The notes under the pieces were generated by a model that was not told the origin of the DNA, ran no database searches, and saw only the letters and a program-made list of their open reading frames with translations. DNA of 64,000 nt from Alisma plantago-aquatica (taxonomy: Eukaryota > Streptophyta > Magnoliopsida > Alismatales > Alismataceae): NCBI GenBank assembly GCA_963693085.1, contig OY856413.1, positions 542,708,879 through 542,772,878 on the forward strand. The letters are read 5' to 3'. The position numbers and the translations under genes were made by a program. Shown here one piece after another: positions 10,740-22,636 of this stretch (the stretch's first letter is position 1; each line of letters starts with the position of its first letter).

Positions 10740-11211
10740 CTAGGTCTTCCATCTAGGCTAGGAAATAAAAACTACAATCATTATATAGAGGCATTTGTTG
10801 TGGACTTCTGTGACAAAACTGTGTTTTCTTAAAGTCCTTTGCCTTTGAGATTTTGTACCCCTTTCCATGCTTGTGGATCATGTCTATGATTGACTATGTG
10901 TATGTTATTGCTTTTTCTTCAGTTGGTGTCTTCGATGTAGTCATATTAGTATACTTGTTCCATGCAAAGGCTGAATCAGAACTATTGTATAGAATTGCAG
11001 TCTTTGCATTGATGTTGACTACAAGGAGTGTCCAGTGATTATCGTGCAATATTAGTAAGAAAATGAAATTAGGGAGGGAGTCCTTTAGATGTTGTTGTAA
11101 GCGGTCTTTTTCTCCTGTCTCTTTGACTTTTAGTATGTTATCGACGAGCAAGAAATAGGCCATATATATATTAGGCATGTAGTCACCTAGCAGTGATTGA
11201 TACGCATACAT
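10740..11211 (-). pseudogene. C48 peptidase module II (C-terminal)
   Basis: The frame 11211-10894 reads AYQSLLGDYMPNIYM, a substrate-binding-like stretch, then HDNHWTLLVVN with the catalytic His, and LYNSSDS with the Asp. After a frameshift, minus-strand sequence near 10830-10760 gives RSPQQMPLYNDCSFYFLAYM, which supplies the oxyanion Gln and nucleophile Cys in the family spacing Q-(5-7)-DC. All four key residues are thus still present, but in two frames. The usual Gly after the Cys (DCG) is Ser here. Confidence 0.65.
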
Positions 11212-11599
11212 CAGACTGACTGCAAGGTACCCCCTATATTTAGTGTTTTACGAAGGTCATCTTTGATGACACAGATGCCTTCTCTTACAAAAATGGCATC
11301 TCCATGGTTACTATCTTTAAGAATCTCCATTATTAACAACAATGATTCCCAAGAGAGGTCTTGGCATGCCCATCTGTCAAAATTATCAAAGGAGAACTCT
11401 ATTTGTCATGGTGTCCCATATGAGTGCACCTCAAGTAGCTCATCTTCATTGACTTCACATTCTTCAAGCTGATCATCAGGTACTTCATGTTCTTTTTCTA
11501 CAGCATCTGCGGGTATCACTTTTTTAGTAGCCTGGGGAAATTGTTGTTCCTTCTTTGTGGCTTCATCTTGGTGCTTATTTGTGGTCCACCCTTCCTTCT

Positions 11600-12250
11600 A
11601 GGTAGATTCCCTTGCTTTTTCAGTAGGGTCAATCCACAAGGTATGTAGTTGCTCACGCCATGGATTCTTTTCTGGTATGGGAACGACTGTGTGCAGTCTG
11701 TGTGGTACAACATATGTAGACATAACAGGGTCCTTAATAAAATGTCGATCATATATAACCTCCATTGTGTATATACCCCACAAGCCATGCAGGTTTTCAA
11801 AGAATATATCTTCTATAGGAATGCCCTTATTTATAGCTTCCATCATTGAGTACAATGAAGGCGCAATCCCCAGATCTTGGTGTCTCTTGAGGGAGTTTTG
11901 TGGAAATAGAAAAGTTCTTCCAATTATGCTTTTGGTGGTTTCTTGCCATTTGGATAGCCCGTTGGAGATGAAGGGGTACTTTTAGGATGTCGTGTGCCTC
12001 CTTACCTTTGAAGATCAGCGAGCTGCAAGGGAGCTTGCTATCACAGTAATTGTAGACAGTTGTACGTCTTTCATATAAGTTCACTATAATCGTCACCCAA
12101 TGGTTGAGAGTCCTTGTTGGCAATGTGACAAAGCAAGTTTCCACCCTTTCTACAGTGTCTTGGTGCTCCTTCATAGCTTTTGAATTAAATCTATCCTCAT
12201 ACAACATCCTTGCATGATGTGTTGTTCCATTGAGTTTCGGTCGAATTTTT
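11600..12250 (-). pseudogene. C48 peptidase module I
   Basis: One uninterrupted 126-codon frame (12207-11827) contains LNHWVTIIVN (His), YNYCDSKL (Asp) and LPQETPRSGDCAFIVLN (Gln and Cys). That is the full catalytic set of an Ulp1-type protease in the correct order and with plausible spacing. The fold's C-terminal helix continues in the next frame (SMMEAINKGIPIEDIFFENL, 11850-11790), which shows one frameshift just after the nucleophile. The family consensus DCGVFVL reads DCAFIVL here. A linker of about 130 residues then leads into module II. Confidence 0.72.
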
Positions 12251-13102
12251 CAGGGTGAAGGAACTCTTCTATCAAAGTTGCACAGAGTACTTTGAATAAG
12301 CTTTTGTGTACCCACACCCTCTTTTTGAAAACCCCCCAGATCTACTCCCTTGTCAGTGTTTGTCCCTCTTTGTTGTATAGAACATTTGTTCTTGAAAGAT
12401 TTTCATCTAGAATGTTGGACAGGACATGGAAATCTTTGTAGGTTATTCTGGAAAGTGATTCCATGTCCATGCTGCCAACTTGCATGGCAGCGGGGGTGGT
12501 GTAGTGATCTCCCCTTGCTCTGCAAGCGGATCAAGTTCCCTTGTTGGTGCATCAATGAAGAACAATGTGAGGCCACCTTCCTCATCATATGATGTTCCTT
12601 CGCCAATTACTCATTCAAGTGAGGCTGGGGCGGCAATTGTTGGAGGAGGGTTAGGTGTGGGACCTTTAGCAGTCTCACATGGCCTTACTTCTACTTTCCC
12701 ATCAGTGTTACCAGGAGAAGGAGATGTTTCTATTACTACTTCTACTCTTGGTGTTGTTCCTAGCACGGCCTCCTTAAGCACAGTTATGGTGGCGGCCATC
12801 TTACTGTCATAGACTTTATCATGGCATTCATTGTGCTCTCCAAAATCCAGATAGATATCATAGACATCTTAAGATATGCATAGATCGATGTAGCATTGCA
12901 TTGTCTGTGTAGTTAGATAACTTCGCACCACTTTATTCTTCTAAGTGAGAAGGTTCAATGTTAGTAGGAATGACCTCTTGAGGGATATCGGTGGTTGGAT
13001 ACGAGTTCAAAATGAACTCTAGTACCAAGGTGTTCATTTGTTTCTATTTGTGGCAGTTCGTTCTTCAGGGTGAGGTTGCACCTCAGTCGTGATTGGATCC
13101 TC

Positions 13103-13477
13103 CTATTGGATAGGTTTCACATTCATGCTTTCATCTTTGCGTGATGGGGGTGCACCCGCTCCACCTTTATTGTCATGGTGATCAAGGTTGGAAGGGCTCG
13201 AGGAAGCTTGAGAAGGGGAGGGGTTGGTCATACGCATTGACCTCTTTCTAGCTCGCCAATCTTCTAGTTCCTGGCATTTGGCTTCCATCTTTTTCCACTC
13301 TTCCTCTAATTGTTCTCTTTCCTTTTGTAGATCTTGCATAGTTTCTTCATATCCCTTGTGCATCATCTCTTTCTCAATGGGTATGATCTCTCTTTCTATT
13401 CGGAAGTCCATCATTTCTTCAGACATTGTCTTGATGGCATCCATCATCTTTTCCTGGTCATTTACCACTTCTTGCAT
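13103..13477 (-). pseudogene. Coiled-coil segment of the C48 frame
   Basis: A 124-codon open stretch is dominated by Glu, Lys, Met and Gln in heptad-like order (MQDLQKEREQLEEEWKKMEA), followed by a Ser/Pro/Gly-rich hinge. Such a segment suggests oligomerisation of the protein. Retention of an open stretch over 120 codons amid decay is notable. Confidence 0.6.
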
Positions 13478-15513
13478 AAACTGAGGAAGTGACTCAGTTC
13501 TTGCACTTAAGCCATGTACCTACGTCGTTAGTACGTACTGGATAGAAGTGATATGCAAGTTTACTTCAAAATAATGTTGCATGTGTTCCCACTTGGCATC
13601 AAATTGATGCCCCAATACATCACCGAGGTATGTGTTCGTTGTTGTTGGGTTGTAGATGTTGTTGGTGTTGTTGTTGCTGCCTCATGGATTTGTGGTGAAG
13701 GCTGAGTGCTTGGTGCAGCACCTTTGTTGGTGTGGGGTTGTTGTTTTTCTTGCTCCCACTGAGCAAGTTCTTCTCTCATCCTTACAATGTGCCCTCTTCT
13801 TTCTCAACATTTGTTTCTTGTTCGGTTCTTGACGCTTCAGGTTGCTCGGGTACCACGGGCACTACTTTGGCAGTTTGAGGGTTTGGGGTTGGTTTCTTGG
13901 GTGCCTCATAACCATGACTTGGTCCTTTCATAGCCTCAGGGATATGTTCTTGCGCATTAGTAAGGGTGCTCAACTTGTTGGTCCTCTTAGGTACTATGAT
14001 CGTGATATGGGGAAGAGGTGGTGGAATAAAGAACTCTTCATCATCACAATCTGGTAGGTCCACCAAGGATGGTTCTTGTGCAGCTTCTATCTTTCTTTGT
14101 TGCTCTATTTCCAGCTCTCGTTCTGGTTCATGTTTGATGTTGTCTAGTGATTGTGGATATGTAGCCCTTCTAATTTCACTCAATTGATTTTGTTTACCTC
14201 CTCTTCGGTGGGTCATAGCTTGTGGGCATCATAGTATTCCATTTCTGGGACCGGGAACAATAATTTAGAGAAATATTGCTTGTAGAATAATTTCTCCCCT
14301 ACTGTGTTAGAATGTCTATGCTTGCCAATGATTTGATATCGATCTTAGAATTTCCTTTGGTGGGTTTATATCTCTACATTTTCTCAATATCTAAGAAATG
14401 AGATGCAATGAGATGGCTTCCCATACATAATTATTTGGTTTTCTTGGATTTAGGTCCTACTACCACTGACAATCTATATACGAGTAGCCTTCCAATATTC
14501 ACTAGTCTCTTATTCAGCATGGACCATATGAGAAATAGGTCCCTCTTAGACACTCCCCCAGTTTCTGATCATGCAAATAGCATGTTCGATGTTATCTTTT
14601 GGATCACCCAGATGAATCATGAAGTGATCAGGGTTTCCTTGGACTTCTTCAGGCTATGCTCAGATTCCCTCAGCTTCTCCCACATATTATGGTTGTTGTA
14701 GCCCATTGTGTCCTTTTCACCGGGTGCAGCCGAGCAAATTTGAGCTTCTTTTGTTGTTTTAGTGAATATTGTGTTTAGAATAGCTTCAGTGATCATGTAA
14801 TATTTTCCTCCTATACCTCACCTCTAGTTTAAACTCCCCTCTAGACTTCTTGCATTCGGCATTGTTGACATGTAATTTCTTGAGCGATGACATCAACTCA
14901 GTGGTAAGTTTTTTTAGAGAGGGGACTTTAGTTGTACACAAAGTGCATAGATTGACTTTATCCAGAAATTCAGTTACTCTATTGTAAATGCCCAATTTCT
15001 TGAAGTCTTCTATGTCTATGTATCATTTTTGCTTGAAACTCTTGGTTTTCATGATCAGTTCAAAGTTTGATTGATGCACCCCATCTCTTTGCACAAATGC
15101 AGCTGGTTTCGTTGCAAGTGGCGTTGTGTCAGAGTCTCCTTCTATGTTTGTGGCTGACTCTGCTTCTTGCTCAGGGCCCGTGAATCAGCTTTCACTACCA
15201 TCTTATGTTTCTTAGTCTACTTAGCATCTGTGGTTTGCATATTTTGTTTACCCTTTGCTTTAAGTTCCTCCTCAGATGGAATGTATTCAGAAGTCTTAGT
15301 GTTTGTAGTCCCTTGGGAATCCTTAGTCTCCTCTGGTGTCTTTTGGTCAAGAATGTATTCATACTTATTTTTCATCAGCTCCAAACAGAGCTTCTTTTGT
15401 GGTGACATGTTGGGGTAGTCATTTAGTGCTTTGATTATTGACTCGAGAGCTTCTTCTTCCCCTTTTAGAGAGGTTGCCTTCCTGGTCAATGTATTAGAAA
15501 TGGAATTTGACAT

Positions 15514-17209
15514 TCTGCTACATCAACAAGAAGATATTATCACGAATTGCACATGATAATCATCAAGTTAAATATAAGGTCAGAGATTTTCACCAATCAT
15601 GTGGTGTATTGGTCGTAACCGAGTAGCATAGGTATCAGCCGAGATGAAGGTGTATGAGTTATACAGGTATCAGTCAAGATGTAGATCGAGACAATGTGTG
15701 ATGTGGTTCAACTATGGTGTGTACCGTCTACGATTGGTTGTGTGTGTTGTGGTCGAGATAGGGTTAGAGGTAGTGGTCAAGACAGATCAGATATTAGAAT
15801 AGAAATCACGGGTCTACCGTGACTAAGAAAACTATCTCGACTGAGGCAAATGTCACAACCAAAACGTCAGTCACAATCACAATAGTTGTCGCAACTACAA
15901 CAAGCATGTAATCAAACCATAGAGTTTTTAAGGTGCACTTTATAGGACCTGAAGATCCATCTCTAGCGGAGGTGTAATTAAGTCACAGTTGAAACAACAA
16001 CGGTTGAAACAGAGGAATTAGTCAAATAGAAAATGTGTGTGTTTCGTGACCCAGATGACTATTGTGGCCAAGATGTGTCTTGCGACTGAAACAATTGTCT
16101 CGACCAAAACAGTTGTTGTGACCGTATCGCATACACAGAATGCCCATTTTCTTAAGAGGACAAGATAAACTGATCGATTGGATAGGTGGGGACATGAAAG
16201 GGGGAATGAGAGATCTAGAAGGTGAAGTGGTGGGTTGTCATGGGGTGGTCGAAACATTGAGAAGGGATTAGCAACCGTTAAGGTGCTAGAAGATGAAAGG
16301 TTGAAATAGAGGTTTTGGTAGCGGACGAGAGGGGGAGATGGGTCAGAAGGGATGATCAGAGGAATGGATCAGTGATGGGAAAAAGGAGAGAAAGAGGAAA
16401 GGTGTGAATCAGAGAAATCTTCGAATGAGAAATTAGAATGGGTACCTGTCGGAGGTTAGAGAGATAATGGGAAATGAAAGTGCGGCTGTGTGTGGAGCTG
16501 TGATCTCGATCACACAAAGCTCCATCATCCTGATGAAGCACTACCATCGTCGCCTCCATCATAGTGTAGCTACAATCACACGAGCATTCTCTATAGAGTC
16601 TTCTATAGGGTTTCGTCAGAGAGGCTGCATGAGAGAAAGCAACATGGGTCATATTGTTTGATAAAACTTCTCCCTTATATATCTGATAGTGTAGAGACTG
16701 AGACCATTGGCTTTGTTTTATGGTCGAGACATCTGTTGTGGTCGGGACACTTGCACCGGTCAAGACAGTGGTTTCAGTCACGACACCGGTAAATGTGTAG
16801 TGGTCGAAACTTGTCTTTACCCAGAAATAGAGAGATGCTACTTGTCACGATTGAGACGTCTAGGGAAGATGGTATCGGTCAAGCACCAATGAAAGTGTTT
16901 TGATCGATACAAGGATTTTTAGAGCAATTATTCAGGTTTTGAATTAAACAACATTTTATTCATTTTAAAGCAATTGAAGACATAGAAACAGTGATGGAGT
17001 TTCAGAATTTACTATCTATAATATTTTTTGAGAAATAAAAAATTACTTAAGACAGAAAAATTCAAAAGTGGACTTACAAATATGAACACAATCTAAACTT
17101 AATGAAAGGAAGAAAGCATTGAAAAACTAAAGAAGGCAGTAAATCCATGGGATGCCTCCCAAGAAATTCTAATTTATAGTCTTTAGCTTGACTTTTAAGA
17201 TAAGTCCTC
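15514..17209 (-). other. Spacer between integrase and C48 frame, with repeat clusters
   Basis: No reading frame of note. Directly after pol the minus strand has CTTGGGAGGCATCCCATGG (about 17145-17165), a hallmark sequence after Athila/Tat pol. Two blocks (16700-16880 and 15600-16110) are full of GGTCGAGAC, GGTCAAGAC and CGACTGA-like repeats like those in the element's LTR U3. A TATA box (16673-16681) lies between them. No PBS or LTR ends were found, so a nested LTR is not supported. Confidence 0.55.
16673..16681 (-). promoter_or_regulatory. Candidate internal promoter TATA box upstream of the C48 frame
   Basis: On the minus strand TATATAAGG (in CAGATATATAAGGGAG) lies about 1.16 kb upstream of the first ATG of the C48 frame. 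The sequence immediately upstream of it (16700-16880) is a GGTCGAGAC-type repeat block, the same order as in the LTR promoter. Function is inferred from this parallel only. Confidence 0.4.
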
Positions 17210-18500
17210 TCAGGGTTCTTCTGGTGGTACTAGTTGTGGCTCTGCTAGATCTAGTTCTGATTTTCTTACAAAAGCTTCTTCTTCATAATATCTTTTGACT
17301 TTGTGCCCATCCACCTTAAAAGTACCAGTCTTTTTACTACTAATCTCCACTACCCCATATGGGTAGATCTTGACAACAGAGAATGATCCAGACCATCTGG
17401 AATTGTGTTTTCTTGTGAATAGCCTGATCCTTGAATCGAACAGCAAAACCTTGTCCCCTTTTGAAGGACCTTGTTCTTGATGTCGACATCATGTCACACT
17501 TTTATTCTCTTCTTGTATATGTGAGTATTCTCATAGTCATGTAGCCTCAGTTCCTTAAGCTCGTATAACTACAGGTACCACTTCTTTCCAGCCTTGTCTA
17601 GATCCATATTTAGGAACTTGATGGCCCAAAGGACTCTGTGCTCTAGTTCTACTGGAAAATGGTGCAACTTTCCATAGATGAGCCGGTAGGGGGTTGTCCC
17701 TATCGATGTTTTGTAAGTAGTTCTATATGCATATAGGGAATCATCTATCTACATGGACGAGTCCTTATGGGTCCTTCCAATGGTTTTTCTAATATCTTCT
17801 TAATTTTTCAGTTTGATGCCTCAACATGTCCTGGAGTTTGAGGGTCGTATAGTGTGGCAACCTTATGCTTGATCCCGTACTTCTTCAGCAGTGCTTCAAA
17901 CTATTTTTCCCCAAAAAGGTACCCCCCATTTCTAATGATGGTGTGCACGACCCCAAATCTAGGAAAAATAGTTCTCTCAAAAAACTTCACCATGGCCTTG
18001 GAATCACAGGTCGGGGTGGCAACAGCTTCCACCCACTTGGAGACATAGTCCACTGTGACAAGAATGTACTTGTTTCCTTTGGAGGGTGGGAAGGGTCCCA
18101 TGTAATCCACCCCCAGATGTGAAAGATCTCAATTTCAACCCAATAAAACATGGGCATCTCACTTCTCTTCGTAATGTTTCTGGTGATTTGGCATTCCTTA
18201 CAAGACTTGACAAAAGACATGGCATCCTTGAAGAGTGTTGACCAATAAAATCCCGACTGTAGGACTTTAGAGGCAGTCCTTTCGCCTCCATAGTGACCTT
18301 CGTAGGGTGAAGAATGACACTCCTTCAAAATTTGAGGCACCTCTTCTTCTGGCACACAATGTCGGTATAAATTTTTGGAACGTCTCTTGAGAAAAGAGGG
18401 TCATCCCACTAATAATTCTTCAGATCATAGAATAGCTTCTTCTTTTGATTGTAAGTTATCTCTGGGGGGTAATTGTTCACAAGAAAAATAGTTACAAATG
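17210..18500 (-). pseudogene. Integrase of the Athila-like element
   Basis: From N- to C-terminus (right to left) it shows the zinc-binding region (PQILKECHSSPYEGHYGGER ... SCKECQ, about 18340-18180), the catalytic core beginning [18 protein letters not shown] (18110), and the C-terminal GPF-like block RWSGSFSVVKIYPYGVVEI (about 17390-17335) ending at 17210. The second catalytic position reads IRNGG where SDNGG or RDGG is expected, so the Asp is lost. Frameshifts separate the segments. Integrase inserts element cDNA into the host genome; this copy cannot be active. Confidence 0.78.
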
Positions 18501-18964
18501 TTAGTGAACCAAGGAAGATTTGGTTCGACCGACATGGACATCATCAAGTCCTCATCTGCATAGTTGTCGTTTACTGGTACCTGATTTTCTTCAGTGAAAA
18601 CTATTCTTGATAGGAGGTCAGCAACTATGTTCTCTATTCATTTCTTGTAAATTCTCTCATGATCAAACTCTTGTAGCAACAAAGACCATCACAATAGTCT
18701 CGAATTTGTTTCCTTTTTCTGCACGAGATACTTTATAGTCTCGTGGTTCATGTATTACCTTTGATCCTATCAAATATGATCTAAGATTGACGAAAGAAAA
18801 CACTATTTCTATCATTTCTTTCTTGGTAGTGGTGTAGTTTACTTGAGCTTCATTGAGAGGTATACTGGCATAGTAGATTGCATGGTGCTTCTTATCTTTC
18901 CTTTCTCCAAGGACAACCCCAATGGCATAATCACTGCATCATACATGATTTCAAAAGGCAAATC
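18500..18964 (-). pseudogene. RNase H region of the Athila-like pol
   Basis: The region lies between the RT connection block and integrase. Short in-phase pieces (NHETIKYL and DHERIYKK around 18750-18650, then ENIVADLLSRI about 18630-18600) match the NHAALKYL, EFDLEIRDKKG and ENxVADHLSR signatures of Athila/Tat RNase H by eye. The frame shifts repeatedly. Confidence 0.55.
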
Positions 18965-20100
18965 CTAATCAGGTGCTTGTAGTATCGCAACTATTATCAG
19001 GGCATTCTTTAAGACACTAAATGCTTCAAGGAACTTATCAGAGAAATCAAATTCAACGTCTTTAGCAAGGAGGTTTGATAATGGCTTTTCAATCTTTGAG
19101 AAATCTTTGATAAATCTTCTGCAATATCCATCATCTCCCAGAAAACTCCTCACTCCTATGGCAGATTTGGCAGGGGTAATTTTGATATAGCTTCAATATT
19201 GCTTTTATCTACTTCCATTCCTTTCTCAGAAATTTTTTGTCCTATCACTATGCCTCCTCTCATCATAAAGTGGCATTTGTCCATATTAGTACAAGTTTTT
19301 TCTCCTCACACCTTCATAAGGCCTTGGACAAGTTTCCAAGGCATCTGTTACAGTCAAGTCCATATACAGAGAAGTCATCCATAAATACCTCTATAATGTC
19401 TTCCAAAAAATTATAAAAATGGATATCATGCACCTTTGAAAGGTGGTAGGTGCATTACATAACCCGAAAGTCATTCTTCTGAAGGCGTATGTCCCATAGA
19501 CACAGGTGAAAGTAGTTTTTTTCTTGATCATCGATGTGGATAGAGACTTTATAGAACCCCGAGTACCCATCAAGAAAATAGAAGTAGGATTGTCTTGCAA
19601 GCCTTTATATAACTTGGTTGATGAAAGGTAGAGGGAACTGGTCTTTTCTCATGGAATCATTAAGCTTGTAGTAGTCGATACATATTCTCCACTCAATAAC
19701 TGTCCGAGTGGCTACTTCATCCTGATTTCTTCCTTTTACTACAATCATCCCTCCTTCTTAGGTACAACATGGATCGGGATGACCCAGTTGCTATCACTAA
19801 TGGGTTAAATGATCCCTACATCACATATCTTTATTACTTCTTTCTTTACAACTTCTTTTAGCGTCTGATTTAATTTCCTTAGTGGCTGAGCCAGGGGTTT
19901 AGCAATTTCCTCAATATTTGAATTGTGCATCCTTAGAGATGGACTCAGGCCCTTGATATCTTCCACAGTTGTCATGTAACTTTCCTTTGCAGTTTGAGTT
20001 CCTTCAAGAGCTTTTCCATTTATTCATCTGTCAAGTCTAATTTGACTATAACTGGATGTCTTTCTTCATCATCTAGTAATTCATACTTAATCCTTCAGGG
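18965..20100 (-). pseudogene. Reverse transcriptase of the Athila-like element
   Basis: FGLCNAPTTFQRCM (about 19475-19435) is the conserved block before the active site. FMDDF, the YxDD catalytic motif, is at 19371-19385. MRSFLGDDGYCRRFIKDFSKI (19153 downward) is the connection block that follows. Upstream frames back to about 20100 hold the fingers region in broken pieces. RT copies the element RNA into cDNA in cytoplasmic particles. Stops and frameshifts make it a pseudogene although both catalytic Asp residues remain. Confidence 0.8.
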
Positions 20101-20399
20101 AGCAGCTTTAACTTTGGTTTAGGTTCAGGTGCTTATTTCTCTTCAGGAGTTTGTTCTAGCGATGCATACTTAACTATTTCGAATGTTTCTTCTTCATGAT
20201 CACTAAACTCCTCTTTTGGTTGATTCAAATAATCTAGAATCTCCACCACCTCAGGGTCTTCTAGACTGGGATTAGGATTGTTCAAGGCTCACATGAGCGG
20301 TTTGACTATTGCCTTTTCCTCCTGCACTTCCTCACAATATTGGTTATAGTTGTCCATAAAGTAGAATGACTCCAATAGAGAAGGTCCTCTCACAACATC

Positions 20400-21180
20400 T
20401 TGAACACGAAAGTCGATATGATCATTTCTGACTCAGAGAGTAATAATCCCTTTGCCACATCAATTAGGGCTCTATCGGTGGCAAGGAAGGGTCTTTTGAA
20501 TATCATTGGGCATGTTAGGTCTTCTTTGGTGTCAATCCATACTATGTTACAATGTATAAAGAATCATCCCACACAGACTGGGACATCTTCTACTACTCCC
20601 ACTGGCTTGTTGAAAGTGTGATCAGCCAATTATATTCTCATACTAGTCTTCACCATATATGTGAATCCAAGTCTTTGGGCTAGATATTGGGGCATAAGAC
20701 TAATATTCACCCCCAAATCAATAAGTTCATTTCTTTCCACATTATCCCCAACATTAAAGGGAATAGTGAATGCTCCGAGGTCTCTTTTCTTTGTTGTCAT
20801 CTTTTCCTGAACAAAAGTACTCGACATCTTTGCTAGTTGTATCATTTCATCATGATCACCCCTCCTTTTTGTGATCAGATCCTTGAAGAATTTTGCATAA
20901 GTAGGCATCTCCTCGATTACATCTAGAAATGGTATGTCCAGGTGTAACTTCTTTACTGCCTCCATGAACTTCTCATATCTTTTCTTCAGATGAGTATTGA
21001 TCAGCTTGTAGGGAAATGGGACTCTTGGTGAATAAGGATCACTTTTGATGAAGGCTTCTTTAATGGGATTTGTATTCTTAGTTTTTGCCTTTTTATCCTT
21101 CTCATCTTTTTCTTTGCTTCTGTCCTCTTTCACAGACTCTCCTTCTTCATATTTATCCCCTACTAATGTGGATTTTGTAT
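20400..21180 (-). pseudogene. Gag C-terminus/protease segment of the Athila-like element
   Basis: An open stretch of 167 codons (21133-20630) is the longest intact piece of the element. It holds a Lys/Glu-rich linker, the PYSPRVPFPYKL and MPTYAKFFKDLI motifs typical of the Athila Gag-protease junction, AFTIPFNVGD, and the protease active-site motif LIDLGVNISLMP (D-L-G, the Athila form of DTG/DSG). The frame continues past a stop as ADHTFNKPVGVVED. The protease would process Gag-Pol. Confidence 0.82.
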
Positions 21181-22636
21181 GTGACTTGGTAGCATTTTCT
21201 TCTTCTTAGTGGATTTTTTCTAGTTATTTCTCCACCACTTTCCCTGACCGAGGAGTAGACATCTTTGTCATCTCCATGTTGGAGGGGATCTTTCCATGGG
21301 GATTCTTCAGGAACTCAAAACGTTGTGTGAGTTGTTGGTCAATCTGGCATTTATGTGTCTTCATGTCCAGCGTATAGGTCCGCATAGTGCTCAAGACACC
21401 ATTGTTAGTTATAGCACTGTGAGTTAACTGTTCATTGACATTTTCCTATGTCTTTGCAAATTCAAAAGGCTTTGACACCATGTCGGGTTTACTAATACTG
21501 CTACTCTTGCCTTGACCTTGGTCTTGGTTCTGCCTATTCATTTTCATGTTCTAATATAGACCTTGACCTTGTCCTTGGCCTTGATAATTGTTTTTGTTCT
21601 ACTAGTAAGTAGTACTCTTGTTATACTGAGTCAGACCACCTCTATTTCCAAATCCCAGAGGTGGCTTAGACATATTGCTCAGTTGATGAGAATTTTTGGT
21701 AGCATATTTATTTCCATAATTAAAACCATGGTGATCTGGTCTTAAAAAGCTCACATAAGAGACATTCTTCGTCTCTTCTTCACTTTCACTTTCTTCACTA
21801 TCTTATGTTTGTGTGTAAATATAGTTATAGATTTTGTGGCATCCTTCACCACAAGTGATACATTTCATAACATTCTCGACAGATTTATTTCCCTTGCCTC
21901 TAGAGTCTTTTAATTGTTTGACATTTGTTGCAATCTTTTGAATCTAAATAGTGATAGTTTCTAGAGCCTTAGCCTCGATGGAAGGTTCTTCAGAGTTATC
22001 CTTCTTGGTTGAGCCGCTATCACTTCTCTCATATTCCATGCCTGCTTGCAATGCGGCCATATTATCAATGACCATCATAGTTCTCCTCAGCTTCTTTCCA
22101 AGAAAATCACTCTCGGTGGCAGCATTCAGCGAAGTTCGCTTCATGGGATTTAGCTCATTATAAAACGTTGTCACAAGAAAACCTTTTTCGTAGTTGTGAT
22201 GAGGACAATCCCTTTGATACTCTTATAATCGTCCCCATGCCTCGTGAAGATTCTCTCTAGGTTTTTGCATGAAACTAGTGATCTTTTGCCTATTTCAAAT
22301 AGTTTTCTCAGTAGGATAGAACTTGGTGACAAAAGCATCAACAAGAGGCCTTCATCCATCAATCAAATAGTGAGGTAGGTTTAGATACTAGGATAGACCT
22401 TTTTCCTCTAGAGATAAGATGAATCCCTTGTAGTATATGACTTCTTGTGGCACTCCCCTCATCTCGATCATGTCGTATATGTTTTTGGAAGTGTCGATAT
22501 GATGGTCATTCTAAGAATTTCCTCAAAAAGGCTTGTTCTGGATCAATGAGATGACTGTGGGTTTTAGCTCAAAATTAGATACGTCAAACCAAGGGATGAT
22601 GATGGGGCATCTTGACTCGTTACCTCTAGTTGCAGT
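21180..22636 (-). pseudogene. Gag of the Athila-like element
   Basis: Reading right to left it shows FELKPTVISLIQNKPF (about 22575-22530), then NLHEAWGRL and CPHHNYEKG (about 22250-22195). LVTTFYNELNPMKRTSLNAA (about 22180-22120) is the FYNGL...LDAAAGG block of Athila Gag. A degenerate zinc knuckle follows (CITCGEGCHKIYNY, about 21865-21825), and then asparagine/glutamine-rich sequence. IDQQLTQRFEFLKNPHGKIP (about 21340-21280) precedes the protease part. Frameshifts near 22200 and stops elsewhere disable it. Confidence 0.75.

Larger units (their letters stand above)
10740..15513 (-). pseudogene. Decayed large ORF with coiled coil and two C48/Ulp1 protease modules (env position)
   Basis: From 15513 leftwards, open stretches in changing frames form one long decayed gene. 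It has a lysine-rich N-terminus (MSNSISNT at 15513), a segment with RDLFLIWSMLN near 14550 of a type often met N-terminal to C48 domains in plant transposon proteins, an acidic/proline-rich stretch (14216-13782), a Q/T-rich stretch (13779-13561), and a charged coiled coil (13477-13103). Two C48 modules follow (12250-11600 and 11211-10740). C48 enzymes cleave SUMO from its precursors and conjugates. At least five frameshifts or stops are needed to read through. It lies where Athila elements carry an env-like ORF. It could instead be an older insertion, but no terminal repeats bracket it. Confidence 0.68.

Noticed and set aside
12480..12812. 110-codon Ser/Thr/Val-rich plus frame
   Set aside because: It is antisense to the decayed C48 reading frame and has no family resemblance.
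15530..16920. Nested LTR between integrase and C48 frame
   Set aside because: It has a TATA and U3-like repeats but no TG/CA ends, no PBS next to either border and no partner copy in 9352-10739.
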